Positions 37,950 through 51,300 of a stretch of DNA of 64,000 nucleotides are shown in pieces. The translations under genes were made by a program, and so were the position numbers. This DNA comes from Chamaecrista fasciculata (lineage: Eukaryota > Streptophyta > Magnoliopsida > Fabales > Fabaceae): the NCBI GenBank assembly GCA_003254925.1, contig QANZ01002974.1, forward strand, positions 115,668-179,667, in the 5' to 3' direction. Position 1 is the stretch's first letter. Each line of letters begins with the position of its first letter. Under the pieces are notes generated by a model. That model ran no database searches. It was not told the origin of the DNA and worked only from the letters and a program-made list of their open reading frames with translations.

Positions 37950-40823
37950 ATGGAGGCAAACCTGAATTCGGAAGATTCTTACAATGTGGAAGATTCTTTC
38001 GAAAAGAGATTCGATGCGTTCGTTAGGCGCGACGCTTATGGTCCTATGGGATGCGGAATGTTAGGGATGAAGGAGAAGGTGTTGCTGTGTGTGGCATTGG
38101 TCACATTGGCTCCGATTAGGGTTGTTCTGGTGACGATGATCTTGATGATGCATGGATTGATTTGCAAAATGTGTACATTGTTCGCCGCGCCGGTAGGGAA
38201 GGATGGAAATCAAGATTACGCCGGCTTAGGTGGGTGGAGAAGGACTGTGGTGGCTACTAGCGGGAGAATCGTCGGGAGGCTCTTACTTTTTGTGTTAGGG
38301 TTTTATTGGATCAGAGAGACACATCACAATTTCATCGCTGAGGTACTTGCTAATTCATTCAAGATATGGTATGATATGTTTCTTCTAATTACCGATTTCT
38401 GTTATTAGCCGGATTTTTCGGCACCTTGCTTAAATGTAGTTTAGCTTCCTGCTTTCTTGTTATGTGGTAGTTGTTTAGAGTTCGTTCTGCTTATTCGATC
38501 CTCTGTTTGATAGAAGAAGAAAGGAAAGCAGCATCAATCTGAAGATATGGGAAGACCTGGTGTAATAATATCTAATCATGTGTCATACTTGGATATTTTG
38601 TATCACGGCTATTACTATTTCCCTAGTTTTATTGCTAAGGTTTGTTAATTGTTATGTTATCTTGCTGCTTCTCTCTTTTTATTTATTTTTTCAAGTGTAT
38701 CTAGTGTACACTCATCATGGTTTAATGATATCAGATTTGCTACTGACACGTATGTTTTGAACTCTTTATCTCAATCTTGGATTTCCATTTCTTAAGAGAT
38801 CAGTGGCTAATCTTCCCGTTGTCGGTCTCACCAGGTTCGTTGCGAACCTATATCCTGCTTCTTTCTTCATGCCAAAAAAAAAACTCAACTCAAAAACACT
38901 ACTCATTTAAAAGCTTAATGATCTTGAAGTTAATGGAATGAGACCGGTGTATCTTATTAATTTTCTGTTCATCATCAGAATTAATTATAAACCCAGTGCT
39001 TACATATCATGCAATGTTTTGTCAGCATGTGCGCTGGTTGTGTCTTTGTTGAGCGGGAATCAAAGTCATTGGAGTTCAAGGGTGTTTCAGGTGCATAAAT
39101 TATTGGCGTGCGTTCACATTCTAGTACTGTTGACAATATGCTCAGTAACATACACTCACACAAAACCTGTCATCCCCTATTTCCAATCGTGTGCTGTCTC
39201 CGGTTCTTTTTTTCTTATTTTAATGACATACTCACTGCTCAGGGTCTTTTCCATCTTGAATTGATGACTAAATTCAAGAAAAAACAATATTTATCACACG
39301 TTAGACAGTGGAAAAAAAATGAGAGAATCAGCTGTGCCATTTTAGAAGTTCAAATGCAGTTCAATTGTTTTTCACTTGTGTGTGGTATCTTCTGATTGTG
39401 ATTGTGATTGTTATCAGTCAAAGTATGGCCTTAGTCCTGGTTCAAGTATTTATGTTATGAAGCTTCTGAGTGTTGTAAGTTGAGACTAGATTTAATTTTT
39501 GCCCCCTTTCCTTGGAGGCAATTAAGTGGTACTAAACTGCAAACCTTTCTTCTTGCAGATGCTGTCACTGAAAGAATTCTAGAAACTCATGAGAATAATG
39601 CTCCAATAATGATGCTATTTCCAGGTTATCGTCCCTTTGACTAGGTCATGTTAGCTTTGCTACCGTTGCTAACTATGGTATAAAATGCTATAGTAATTTA
39701 TTTCACGGGATTAGGAACCGATGATATCCGATGTAACACATTACTTTTCTAGATTGATCTGTGTCTTTTGTATTTTTTTTTTTGGGTAAACTGTGTCTTT
39801 TGTCTTTAGTAAATAATCTATCCATGTTTTCATATCGGGGAGCATAAGCTTGCTTATTTGACCTTTTGTTCCGACTACAATTTGTGCTTTTTTGTTTTTG
39901 TTTTTGAAGTGAACATCCAGTATTCATCATTGTCCTTTTCTGTATCTCGTTGACTTAAAACTTTCATCTCAAGTTTATTTGGTAGCTACTTCATCTCATA
40001 TTTCTTTTAACTTCAGATGCTACTCTAAACTTCAAAACTGTTTACATTTATTAACTTCTTGTGCTGCTAGTATGTGAAGCATTTTCTGCTTATGGTAGCA
40101 CATCTCACAATATAATCATATTGTTGGTCATACAATGGATTTAATTTAATGATACTGAATATCCTGCAGAAGGTACAACCACAAATGGCAACTTTCTCCT
40201 TCCATTCAAGACTGGTGGTTTTAGGGCAAAAGCGCCAGTACTTCCTGTAATTATAAAATACTATTACCAGAGATTTAGTCCTGCGTGGGAATCCATATCT
40301 GCGGTGAGTGTTTATAAATTCCAGAACTAATTTGACGTACCTTGAATGTGAAGGTCTTCATGTTTACTTCTGTAATATCTTAAAATTTACTCCCATGTTT
40401 GCAGGTGCGCCACGCAATTTTTCTCCTTTGTCAGTTTGTAAACTACATGGAGGTAATACACTTGCCTGTGTATTACCCCTCACAGCAAGAGAAAGATGAT
40501 CCCAAACTTTATGCTGAAAATGTTAGAAGGTTGATGGCTAATGAGGTATGTCACTCCATTAATACACCATATGAAAAGTACAGTAAGCTATTTATATAAC
40601 ATCTTATACTGTACAGGCATAATGTCGATTTGAGAAGTTATCATAAATGTCGATTTGTAATTGCATGACATTGCTATTCATACTAGGTTGATACTGTTTT
40701 ATGGTTTGCTCGCAGGGTAATTTGACACTTTCGGATGCTGGTCTGGCTGAAAAGCGAGTATATCTTTCTGCTCCCAGTGGTAATAATAGCCTCTCTCGTG
40801 CTATGAATCAGAAAAACGAATAA
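37950..40823 (+). CDS. LPEAT1: LPEAT1-like lysophospholipid acyltransferase
   Basis: Membrane-bound acyl-CoA:lysophosphatidylethanolamine acyltransferase of the PlsC family, acting in phospholipid remodelling at the ER (family knowledge). Eight exons: 37950–38342, 38514–38639, 38797–38834, 39026–39090, 39559–39624, 40170–40303, 40405–40545 and 40716–40823. Phases are consistent and give 356 residues, shorter than Arabidopsis LPEAT1 (about 398) at the N terminus and in the linker after the second hydrophobic stretch. N-terminal RRDAYGPMGCGMLGMKEKV leads into a membrane segment (about residues 46–75), and a second lies near 113–125. The catalytic HX4D motif is NHVSYLD (start of exon 2). The acyl-acceptor motif is FPEGTTTNG, split between exons 5 and 6. 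LPVYYPSQQEKDDPKLYA is a family hallmark. At the exon 3/4 junction the model reads TSMCAGCVFVERES where Arabidopsis has SKCLGCVYVQRE, so that splice site should be checked with cDNA. Confidence 0.92.
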
Positions 40824-41459
40824 TTTCATGGCCTATCTCTCAAATGATATGTACTTCCAGAGGAGTTCCTTCGTCTCATACTTTTGGTGTTTGTAACTCA
40901 AATCCATTTATACGAACATCTGAATGGTATTTTTTTTTTAAATTTTTTTCGTGGTTGATATGACCATTGAAGTGTTAATAATTGCTGGTGAACTCTTGAG
41001 AAAGAACCCAATTAACATTTAGGGCTGGTTATTGTTCACGAATACGATGTGATTAATAACCTTCTACCTTTTTGAAACAAAAAAATATTATGGAGAGTTA
41101 AAAAATTTCTTGAACTTATTATTAATAAGTTGTGTTTGCTTGCACTGAATGCCTAAATTAAAGACATCCAACAATAAGCCTAGTAATCTTAATAATGTAG
41201 TATACACGTATGTGCTGTGCTAGCTGAATCCTGGTATTATACAAGTGAGGAAAACACTGATTTGTATGGGGAGGAAAAAACAAACTCGTGCAAACCAGCA
41301 CTGAAAATTGATTATTTGTAGAATCAATCATCATACAATCTATCTATTAACTAAAATACAGCAGTGGCTACATGAAGTAATTACATGCCTTTGCTCTTGA
41401 TATAAGTATCAATGTCCTGGCTGAAACACTGCAATTTACCCTTTTGTATTAACAAAAGG

Positions 41460-44400
41460 TTAAATTGCACCAAGCATGTTGAAATGAGTCCACGCCTCCT
41501 GTATATCAAATATAGAGTAATATTATATGATTTGATTTTACTAAGTTGAGAGTAAAGCTTGTTAATCGCCCACAATCACATAGTGCAGAACACATATAAT
41601 TGGCTAAATATCTATTTGCATAACTTGATAACAAGAAGCAGTAGTATATTACCTGCAAAATATCAAAAACTTTTTCTGCAATGTATTTTTGATGAAAAGC
41701 AGCACCCTTCTGCTGTAGCTTATCCGGATGTAAACAGAGTAAAGCTCTTTGATATGATCTTTTCACTGCGTTCCCTTCAATTATATCAACCAGAGGAACA
41801 GGCTTCCACCCACTCTCTGGCCAAAGCACCTATTTGCATGCATGATCAATGCTAATTTTAGTAGACGTACATAGCATAAACTTCAAAAACACTACCCTCC
41901 ACATATACATATCTATATAATTTAAACTTTAAAGGCACATTAACGGAGATGCATTATTGTTGGCCAAGGTGTGGTGGCAATGGTATTATAGCAGAGGTCC
42001 AAATATGAGACCAAGTGATAGTCGAACTATGATGCTTGAGTCGTGCTCTAGCTAATAGCTATAAATTTTGTTTGGTAGCTATAAATATGAGACCAAGTTT
42101 ATTTGGTAGCTATAAATTTTGGTAGCTATTAGCTATAAATATGAGACCAAGTTTATTTGGTAGCTATAAATTTTGGCTTAACGATAAGCTCTTGATCCAA
42201 CAATCATCTTTGTAGAAAGCAAGACAAGTGGAATTTTATATGTAAGAATCACTAAGAATTGAGGATAAGAACACAATAGTTTTTGCTTACGTATTGTAAT
42301 GTTGATAGTAGTGACCGTATGTTTCCTTCCTTCCCATTAGACCACTGTCGTATCTTATTGTCAATGACCTACATCGTACACAAAATCATATATCATTGTG
42401 CTGTTGTACAACCGTCAAACAAACATAGCACGTATGATTCCACATTACTTTGATTTCTTGATTATCCTGGGTTTGTAAGACTTCATTCTCCTCCTGGACT
42501 AGTTCCTTTACCTGTTAAAAAAAATCCCCGTTAGGAACTCGTCAGCACAAGGAACATAAAAAAGAAGTGTAAACACTTCAGATGTGAATTGAGATAACTC
42601 AAATTCTTAATTGAAAAATATTCCACCGGATGAGACAGACGAAACGTGATAACAACCTACCTGGAAATTTTCATGAAAAAAACCCCCTTTATCTCCAATT
42701 ACATCTGTGCTATTAGGAATTGCTGCAAAAAAAAAAAAAGTTGGTCCATCACATAATTTACTCATAAGTACTCCGTCAAAATCAAATTTACTAATTGCAT
42801 TTAAACTATCAAGGTTTAAAATTTAGAAAGATTTGTATTGATATTACGCGTGTACAAGCTCTTACAAAGAATATGGTGTTCATGATAAAAAAAAATGCGT
42901 ATAAACACAAGTTATCATTTTATTAGAGAATGCATTAATAACAAAGTGAAGTTGAAGTATGTGAAGATTCCAGATCAAATTGCGGATATCTCTACAAAGC
43001 CACCAAAATTTCAAGACTTTTGGATGATAAGAGCAAGCCTTAGTACGAATAGGAAATTTTCAAAGTCAGTCAAATTCTCAATGCAATATTGATCTTTGAA
43101 TTTTAGAGTACCTGCTGCTGAGATATTATCCTGTCGAGACAAATTTTCAGTAGAGACATTGATGGCCTCTGTGGCAGAGTCCTCTTTCTTAGAAATCTCC
43201 GGATTATCTTCTACCTGGGAAATTGGAAAGAAAACCCAAACTCAACTAAAATGTTGTCGAGTTAAAATAATCAATTACAGTACGTTATTTCTTTTTCTTT
43301 GTTGTCTGATCATACTTTTTTGAAGGTGCCAACACTCACTTCATCTTTTGTTCTTGAGGCATTTCTCAACTTGTTTTCAGAAGCTTGAGTTCGAGATTTG
43401 GTATCAACTCTGGGCTTCGTCAAATCCTCCTGGCTGAAAATTCGAACAAATTCTTTGACTTTTCCTTTCACTCTGCCATTCTCAATTTTCTCATCTAAGC
43501 TTAATGAACCTTGCGAGGTAGCTTTGCTTACTTCCACAGCACCCTTCAACACAGCTGTATTATTTTGTTCTCCTTTCTTTGTTTTGCTTTCTTTTTCTTT
43601 TTCCCATTTAGTCTTCTCATCATAAACTAACACAAGAAATGGAGAAAGATATCAGGGCATGGAAAACCACCTCTTTGTCACCAACATTTACATTAGTTTT
43701 TAATTTTATCTTCGAAATTTTTTTCCTGTCCATTTTATCTATAAAATTTCATATTTTAATCCATTTGATTTGAATCAAAATTAAACTTTTTTTTTCAGCA
43801 ATTTTATATTATGTTATGAATCACAGAGTCAGGTGGAGTTAAGGCAAAGAAAAAAATCTTTCAAAATGTGAAATTTGAATAAATTTTGAAGACAAAATTA
43901 AAAGTTAATATAAAGTTTAAAGACTAAAAAAGTGCTTTTGGCATTGAAAAATTAGCAAATATCTATAGTAGATGCTGAGATTGGCTTTGAATTACCTTGT
44001 TTATCATCCCTTTTGCTGAACAGAGAATGTAGTGATTTTGACTCAGGCTTCTGTCCTTTCATTCTTCCAGATGATCCTACTTCACTTGATGAATAATTAC
44101 TTGATTCTGCTCGAGTGTCACTTGATAAAGCACTGCCAGAAACATCATTAATAACATGATGACCATTGCTTAAGGTTTCCAAATTAGGTTTACCAGAAAC
44201 TTGTTGTTGTTGAGAGCTTGTGAAATTAGTTGCTCCAACTTGTTTACCATTGTTCATGGAAGAAGAGGCATTATTATATCCTAAAGAAGTCCAATCCTTA
44301 GCGCTTGAGGATCTCTCAAGTTTGACATTTTCTTTTAACCTCGAGCTTCTAAGAGGCATAACCAGTGGAACAACCCCTTTAGTTGCCCATTTGTGTATTG

Positions 44401-45917
44401 AGAAATGGAAATGGCCTCCACCATCACTTCCTTTGTCTGAAAACTCTTGTGCTAAAAGGCTTTGCCGGTGACTCCTTGAATTACTACCATTCTTTGTTGA
44501 ATCTTCCTTTGGTTGGGTTGTGAGGTTTGAAAATCTTGAAAGAGGAGTAGTGGATGCAGAATTTGAAGATGAAGAGATTATTTGTTCATTTGAAGTGATG
44601 ATGTTGTTGTTACGTAGGGTCCTACCAGGAGATCCAAATGTGGGAATGTCCATCCCTTTTGTCATTTTGGCTGGAAGGCTATCAGAAATGGGAAATTGAA
44701 GAAGATAAACAAGCTATTAATGCTGTGCCTACTGCGTGGCAGCCATTCACAATAATTAAAAGTACAAAATTTAGGTAACGTGGATTATGTATAAAAATTT
44801 TGTGTATGATATTAGACATATTTTTATATAATCAATGTAATATATATATATATATGTAATTTATAATTAGAAAAAAATTATACTATAGACATTCAATTTT
44901 TTTTATTAAAAAGAATTTTTTTTCCCATCTATGTTAAGGCACTGTTTAAGAATTTTCTTCACCAATAGATAGGATTTAAATTTTACTGTAGGTAAATTAT
45001 GAAATACGAATTAAGAAGAAAGTAAAAGAGGAAACCTACTATTTGGTCCCTCCTTTTATTATTGAGTCAACGATTTGGTCCCTCATTTATTGAAATAGAT
45101 TACTCAGTCTCTCATTCATCATAATTATCAACTATTTAGTCCCTCATTTATCATAATCGTCAACTATCAGACGTTAAATGTTTACATGACACCGTTAAAT
45201 GTCAATTTAGCATCCTAATCACCTAAACCAACCGAACCGAACCAACAAATACAATTAAACCAATCTAAAATTGAGTCAGACTGAAATATTTACATGTGCA
45301 CTTACCGGCCAAGTTATCAGTGTTGGTAACGGAGATAGCCTACATGAACTAACGAGTTGACATTTCTAATTTTTAAGGGACCAAATAGTTGAAATTTTGA
45401 AAAAGGAGGGACCAAATAGTAGATTCTCTCAAAGTAAAATCAATAGCAATTATATATAGAGAGATCGATAAGATAGGGAAAACCTCAAGGTTGAAGGCAG
45501 AGAGGAAGGGGCAAAAGAGTCATCATGTCCAGAAGGATGAGGAAGAACAGGGCTCATAATTCTGGAGAAAGGATTCCGTTCATGCCTCGTCGGAGAAATC
45601 TCATCGCCGCCGAAAATGTCGTCGTAGAAGTTGTAATTCGTGTGCCGTCTCCGGTAATTCGAATTATCTTCACCAAACACAGGTTTCTCACGGCCACTTC
45701 CACTACCTTCTTCCTCCGATCCGCCGCCGTAATCCGCCGATTCCGCGAGACTAAACCGCATCTCCTGAACGGAGGATCGCCGCGGCGGGCCGCCGAACAC
45801 GTCGTGGAAATCGACGTCGGAGTTTCGTAACGGCGTGCTCGGATTCGTAGACGACGATCTGTGAGCGTGAGGATTGTAACCTAACAGAACGCTCTCTCTG
45901 TGAGAGAATCTCTCCAT
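41460..45917 (-). CDS. JAC1: JAC1, auxilin-like J-domain protein for chloroplast accumulation movement
   Basis: Cytosolic J-domain protein needed for blue-light chloroplast relocation in Arabidopsis (family knowledge). Nine exons on the minus strand: 45484–45917, 43996–44678, 43340–43626, 43112–43214, 42661–42722, 42449–42511, 42291–42368, 41653–41829 and 41460–41498. Phases are consistent and total 641 residues, close to the ~651 of Arabidopsis JAC1. The N terminus ([16 protein letters not shown], then [16 protein letters not shown] and YDDIFGGDE) is the typical clathrin/auxilin-like acidic F/G region. A long Ser-rich low-complexity middle follows. The C-terminal J domain has HPD at residues 604–606 ([20 protein letters not shown]) and ends [12 protein letters not shown]. 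Intron 1 holds a Mutator-type MITE and intron 4 a copia fragment; neither touches the coding sequence. Confidence 0.94.
42885..43075 (+). mobile_element. Ty1/copia RNase H fragment in JAC1 intron 4
   Basis: The plus strand, antisense to JAC1, reads [20 protein letters not shown], then [19 protein letters not shown]. These match the last part of copia RNase H (family form YHFIRExxxxG..L.YVxT.DQxADIxTKPL). No LTR or other domain is present, so it is a small coding relic inside the intron. Confidence 0.85.
45028..45430. mobile_element. Mutator-type MITE in JAC1 intron 1 (403 bp)
   Basis: It starts GAGGAAACCTACTATTTGG and ends with the inverted CCAAATAGTAGATTCTCTC. A perfect 9-bp target duplication, AAAGTAAAA, lies at 45019–45027 and 45431–45439. 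It sits 53 bp from the 3' end of JAC1 exon 1. It belongs to the same family as the element at 34390. Confidence 0.9.
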
Positions 45918-46644
45918 TATTACGCCTCTGATTTAGGAAGAAATTGAAGAATGAATGAGAAAGTTAATTTGAAGAAGAAGAAGAAAGGACAAAGGTGAGA
46001 ATGAATGAATTGGGATTGTGAAGTCACAGAATGTGTGGGTGAGTGTGGATAAGAAGAAGAAAAATCCAAACTCCAAATTACATGACTGATGCCTGATTTG
46101 CGTCTTCTAATTCTAACAGTTAGTTCTACGCCATGTTCATTTCTTTTCTTTCTTCAAATTCGTTACACCAAATTTTGTGTGATACAAATTAAATCTCTTG
46201 TCTGGAGTAGTGACCTATAGGCTATTATAACAAGTCAATAAAACTAGTCCACTACTTTACACGACAAACTCTACCTCTCACTCTCACTCACTTTCTTTCC
46301 AATTCTTGCTCCAAACCAAATCCAAAGAATTTTGCTTACTGCCAAAATCCACTCAAAGAAAAAATAAGATAAGAACAGATACCAACGAAAAACGAGGAGG
46401 ACTTGCCAGTTTTGGCCTCAATAATTGGTAGAATTTTGTGTTAGGCAATGTGAAATTAGAAACCGTCCTAGTGAAGTAATGCCATGATGAGGGTAAAAAG
46501 ATGAATATCAGAATGTGTGGTACAAGATATGAACTACAAGCCACATGCTGCAACTATTTATTCAGGCATTTCAGTCAGATTTTTTTTTTTTTTGGCCAAT
46601 CATTTCAGTCAGATTTTATGCAACAATATTTGTATCTTTATCAT
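45918..46644. promoter_or_regulatory. 5' flank of JAC1
   Basis: Read leftward, this holds the leader and promoter of JAC1. AAGAAGAAGAAG tracts (plus strand, about 45971–45984 and 46049–46060) correspond to CT-rich leader sequence. A CTCTCACTCTCACTCAC stretch lies near 46274. No specific binding site was assigned. Confidence 0.4.
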
Positions 46645-46653
46645 AAAATTTTT

Positions 46654-47697
46654 GAGGGTGGATCCACTGCAGTGGATTTCCCGCCAAATCCACTGCAGTG
46701 GCCTGCAGTGTTAGATCCATACCATTCATTTCAATCTGATCTCCTCATAGCGTGCCACGTCACTTAATTTGCTTTAATGAAACGCGTGTTTTGGTTGAAT
46801 GGAAGTTTGGCTAGTGAGAAGTAAAAAACGCTGTGCTAGCTTTTCCGTTTTCTCATCCCCATTCACATTTCGTCTTCTCTGCGTTTTAATGGAGGTCCTT
46901 GAAGGCCTAGGCATTGTGAATCAGAGAACATGAGTTTGAATCTTGGACCACTTTGCTTTCATCATCTCATCCTTCTTCTTTGGGACTTCTTTCACCTTAA
47001 TGCTTTTTCTATGGGCTTCCTCTTAATGCTTTTTCTAGCTTCATCATATCAGTAGCCTAAAATCTATCCTTCACTAAAATAGTTAATTTTTTCTGATAGA
47101 AGCTTCAAGCCCATGGGAATCTCACCTCTTTTACATATAGATTGCCATTTAATTAGTCCTTGGCTCCTTGCATATATGTATCCATTTTCCACTCTGCGTT
47201 TTTCAAGGATCTCCATTCAACCAGATTAAAACGGCCACGGAAAAGTGAGCACGCTGTGAGAAATTTCCATTGCCAAGAAACGCCCACCTCGCCGCCGGTT
47301 TCGACCTCCGCCGCTGTCTGGTTCGCCGGTGGAGACTGGCCATTCGTCTTTGTTGGTGATTCTTCCAAGGTCGACATTGATCTCTTTCTGGAGGATTCAG
47401 CAACAACAAAGATTTTTTTTTGGCCATAGCGACAACAAGGATGAATGAAATGAAGAAGCAGAAGTAGATTCTAGAGGAAGAAGAGGCGTTGAAGCTTTGA
47501 AGAAGAAGAAGTCTGATGGTGACTTGACAGAATGAAGATGAATACTGAACAAAAATTGCGACGCATCGTTTCATTTTTGGGTATTGAGTGACGTGGCATG
47601 ATGGTGGACGTTGAGATTTAACCAATGGCCCAGATGTACTTACTTTAGGCCACTGCAGTGGATTTGGCGGGAAATCCACTGCAGTGGATCCACCCTC
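46654..47697. mobile_element. Non-autonomous DNA transposon with perfect 51-bp terminal inverted repeats
   Basis: Positions 46654–46704 and 47647–47697 are perfect inverted copies. The repeat starts GAGGGTGGATCC and contains the palindrome ATCCACTGCAGTGGAT-like core twice, separated by TTCCCGCCAA. Flanking 9-mers AAAATTTTT and AAAATTTCT match at 8 of 9, pointing to a Mutator-type insertion. The interior shows partly inverted internal similarity (TTTTAATGGAGGTCCTTGAA on the left against a similar minus-strand stretch near 47205). It has moderately GC-rich open frames without recognisable domains, possibly a captured fragment of unknown origin. Confidence 0.85.
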
Positions 47698-48160
47698 AAA
47701 ATTTCTTTAATATAAACTTTATTTATATTCACTTTGATTAGTTAGGTAAAAGGTTATTTCTTTTATTTATCTTATTATTATGAAATTAAAAAATATATAT
47801 TAAAAAGTTACGTAAATTTAGTTCTTTATTTGAATATCTTGCTAAAAAAACGTTCAATTTTCATCCAATAGACAAAGATATCTCATATTTTCCATTAATA
47901 TTGAAGATTTAACATTACTGTTATTTATATTTTAATATAAAAAAAACTTTAACCTATAAATTAAAATCAAATTATGTCAATAGTACCCCAAGCATAAACT
48001 TCTTGTATCCATAGTCCATGGCAATATAGCTTTGATAGAAACATATCAAATGAAAAACCCTAAAGAAATACATGATAACATGACAAATTGACTACAAACT
48101 ATTGAACTGAAACAGAAAGTACACAAACACAAAACAAGTCCAAGTAGGTAAAGCAAGATG

Positions 48161-48217
<57 letters not shown>

Positions 48218-48383
48218 GCCACACCACTATGAATTTGTATCCACTAAAATATTAAAGTGTACAAGATTCACACTTTATCTTTCAACCTCTTTCTATCTTT
48301 TTTCTAAGCTGCTCTACCAATGATTTCCACTTTATTGAATAATCAAGCCAAAGCACTCCCTTGTGGAAAATGGTGATAATCAC
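47698..48383. other. 3' flank of CYP721A with a (TC)n microsatellite
   Basis: A pure (TC)n tract of about 51 bp covers 48163–48213. Otherwise this is AT-rich DNA that includes the likely 3' untranslated region of the P450 gene. Confidence 0.6.
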
Positions 48384-51300
48384 TTAATTTGACAATCTCC
48401 TTAAGATAAGTTGTAGACCGTATTGAGGTGACAAGCCCATTAAAACCATGGGACCATGTGCATAAGTAGGGGACACAACAAAGGAATATCGCTGTAAGAT
48501 CATGGGAAGAACAAGCTTCATTTCGATGGATGCCAGATTTTGACCCACACAAAAGTGAGAGCCCAATCCAAATGGAATATATGAGCACGAGTGTTTTCGA
48601 GGTTCAGTGAATCTCATGGGGTTGAATTCATGAGCAGATTCTCCCCATAACTCAGAATCATGATGCATTGAAGCCATGGATAAAAAGAATTGTGTGCCTG
48701 CTGGAATCTCAATCTTCCCAATCTTAACGTTTTTGGTAGCTTGTCTGATGAATGCTGCCGCCACAGGGTACAGTCTATTTGTTTCTTGAAGTATCAAGTT
48801 CACCTGTTCAATAAAAACCATATCTAATTAGAAGGATGATAACAGATTCATGTTATGATCATACACTCACCAAAGATACAATTTTATTGCTAACACAAAT
48901 TAAATTGGTAAAAACACTAATTTCGTCCCCATACTTTACACTGACTGTCAATTTCGTCCCCCAATCTTTTTTTGCGGTCAATTTCGTCCCTAATCTTTCA
49001 CATTTTGGTCAATTTGTATCCACTATGAATTTGTACAGAATCTATGTGGCTAATGATATATAATGTAAAATTGATAGAAAAAGAAACTCAAATCCTAACA
49101 CAGATTGAAAAGCAGGACGCAGTCTGTCGTTAATTTATAAAAAGAAGTTAGTCGAAGGACGAAATTGACTAAAATGTGAAAGATTGGGGACGAAATTGAC
49201 AGTTAGTGTAAAGTTTGAGGACAGAATTAATAGTTTTGCCAATTAAATTTAGTGAAACTTACAATTTTGAGGTCATTGAAAGTTTCTGAATTGGGGGGGT
49301 TTTGAGGTCCTAGAACACTAAGAACTTCCTGGCGTGCCTTGATCTGCCATTCTTGATGCATCCCTAAAAGCAGGAGTGTCCAAATCAATGCATTTGCAGT
49401 TGTTTCCTTGCCTGCAAAGTAGAAATTTTTACACTCGTCGATGATCTCGTCCCACTCATCCAACTTTACTTGTTGATTATTATTGTCGAGAGTTGTATAG
49501 GAAGTCATCAACAAAGAAAGCAAACTCCCCGATCTTCTCTGTTCATCAATACTCTTCTGAATCAGCACTCCAATTGCTTCATGGGTTTCCTTCCCTAATC
49601 TCCTTCTTTCTCTGTTCTTCTTTGTGGGCAAAAACCTGCATTCAATTATTCATATGTATATATAGATAACTGCACTAGGTTTCATTAACATAATATGAAT
49701 ACAAACATGTAGATAATGTCACAAAATTGATTTTAAATTTTGATACTCATAAATAATGTGTTGTAGACATGTCAAACACTGATATATATATAGGGTGGTC
49801 CCGCCTATATATATATATATATGATAATCTATGAAACACAAACACTTTATTTAAGTGAGTGTCATTGTGAGTGATATATATATATAAGCCAAAACATTAA
49901 ATTGGTCTTTAATGTTTCATTTATTTCAGATTGATCCTACATATTTTTATAATATTTGAAATTGATCTAAAAAATACTAAAATATGTTATTTTATCTTTT
50001 CTATTTCAAGTTCAAATGCGACGAATTCAGAACTATGAGTTTATTTTGATGAGTACTTCGGGACTGTCAATAAACGAGGTCAAATTGAGTCCTGAAAGTG
50101 GATAACTTGTTCCACGGTCAAATAAGCAAAGTTGACCACGTTTCTCTCGTTTCAAGTTCAAATGCGACAAGTTCAAAACTGTGTTAACTCTCGAAAAAAA
50201 TTTTCTCTGCTCAATTGAGATTGTCAACAAATGAAGTCAAATAACTTTTCGAAAGTTGATTTGAGACCAGTTTGAAAAATTATAAAAATATGTAAGACCA
50301 ATCTGAAATAAATGAAATATAAGGGACCAATTTGAAATCCACCCCTACATAAGGGTGCAATTTGAGATTTCGGCCTATATATATAATAAAATACCTGAAG
50401 CCAGGAATATAAGCACTTCTGTGGGCAAGGGACACAAGGTGATATTGTTGTTCCATTAGCTTGAAAATTTCTTTGCCTTCTTCAAAACTGCTTCCAAAAG
50501 CAACTCTGGAAATTACATCAGCAGAGAGATTCTGAAGGTCTCTGCTCACTTCAATCTCGAATTCCTCTGCTCCTTTTCCCTCATCTTCCCACTTGTTCAA
50601 CATGCTTATGGTACTCTCTATGATATCCGAAATCCAACACTAGCACAGATAAAAAAAAATAATAAAGCATATCAAACTAAAATCTTTGTATTACCCTACC
50701 TGGCTGTTAAATTTTGTCAATGTAACTAACTATTTCATTTTGATACTTTTTAAAGAATATCTTATTTAATCAACTAACAAACCCAGGTCACTTTATACAT
50801 TTTGTCTCACATACTATATATTATTGAAAAGAGGATATGCACATGCCGAGTATTAAAATAAACATTAGATTTATATAAATTTTGTATATTTTTAGTTGAT
50901 TAAAGGTTTATTTTAGTCCTAAATGTATGCCCTAATGATCATTTTGGTCCATTATGTTACAAAATGTTCAAATTAGTCCTAAATGTTTGTAAAATATTTC
51001 ATTTTGGTCCCAAATTATTGAATATGGTTTGTTTCAAATTCAGACGTGACGAATTTAAAGCTACGTATTGTTCTCAAATAGTACTTTCTCTATCCAGTTG
51101 AGCTCGTCAACAAATGAGGTCAAATCGGTCCTATAAATAAAACGCTCGTTTCATGGACAAACAAATAAAGTTGATCATATCTCTATTATTTCAAATTCAA
51201 ATGCGACAGATTCAGAGCTATGAATTCCTCATAACAAGTCCTTTGAACTTGAAATGAGATATTAGAAAAATATGACAAAATTCAATAGTTTGAGACCAAA

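Noticed and set aside
43310-43633. Open frame reading through the JAC1 exon 3 donor into the intron
   Set aside because: The splice donor GTGAGTG at 43333–43339 and the phase of the next exon show that it is exon 3 of JAC1, not a separate gene.
47203-47679. 158-codon minus-strand frame inside the 1,044-bp element
   Set aside because: It starts within the terminal repeat and shows no domain. It may hold captured sequence but is not supported as a gene.
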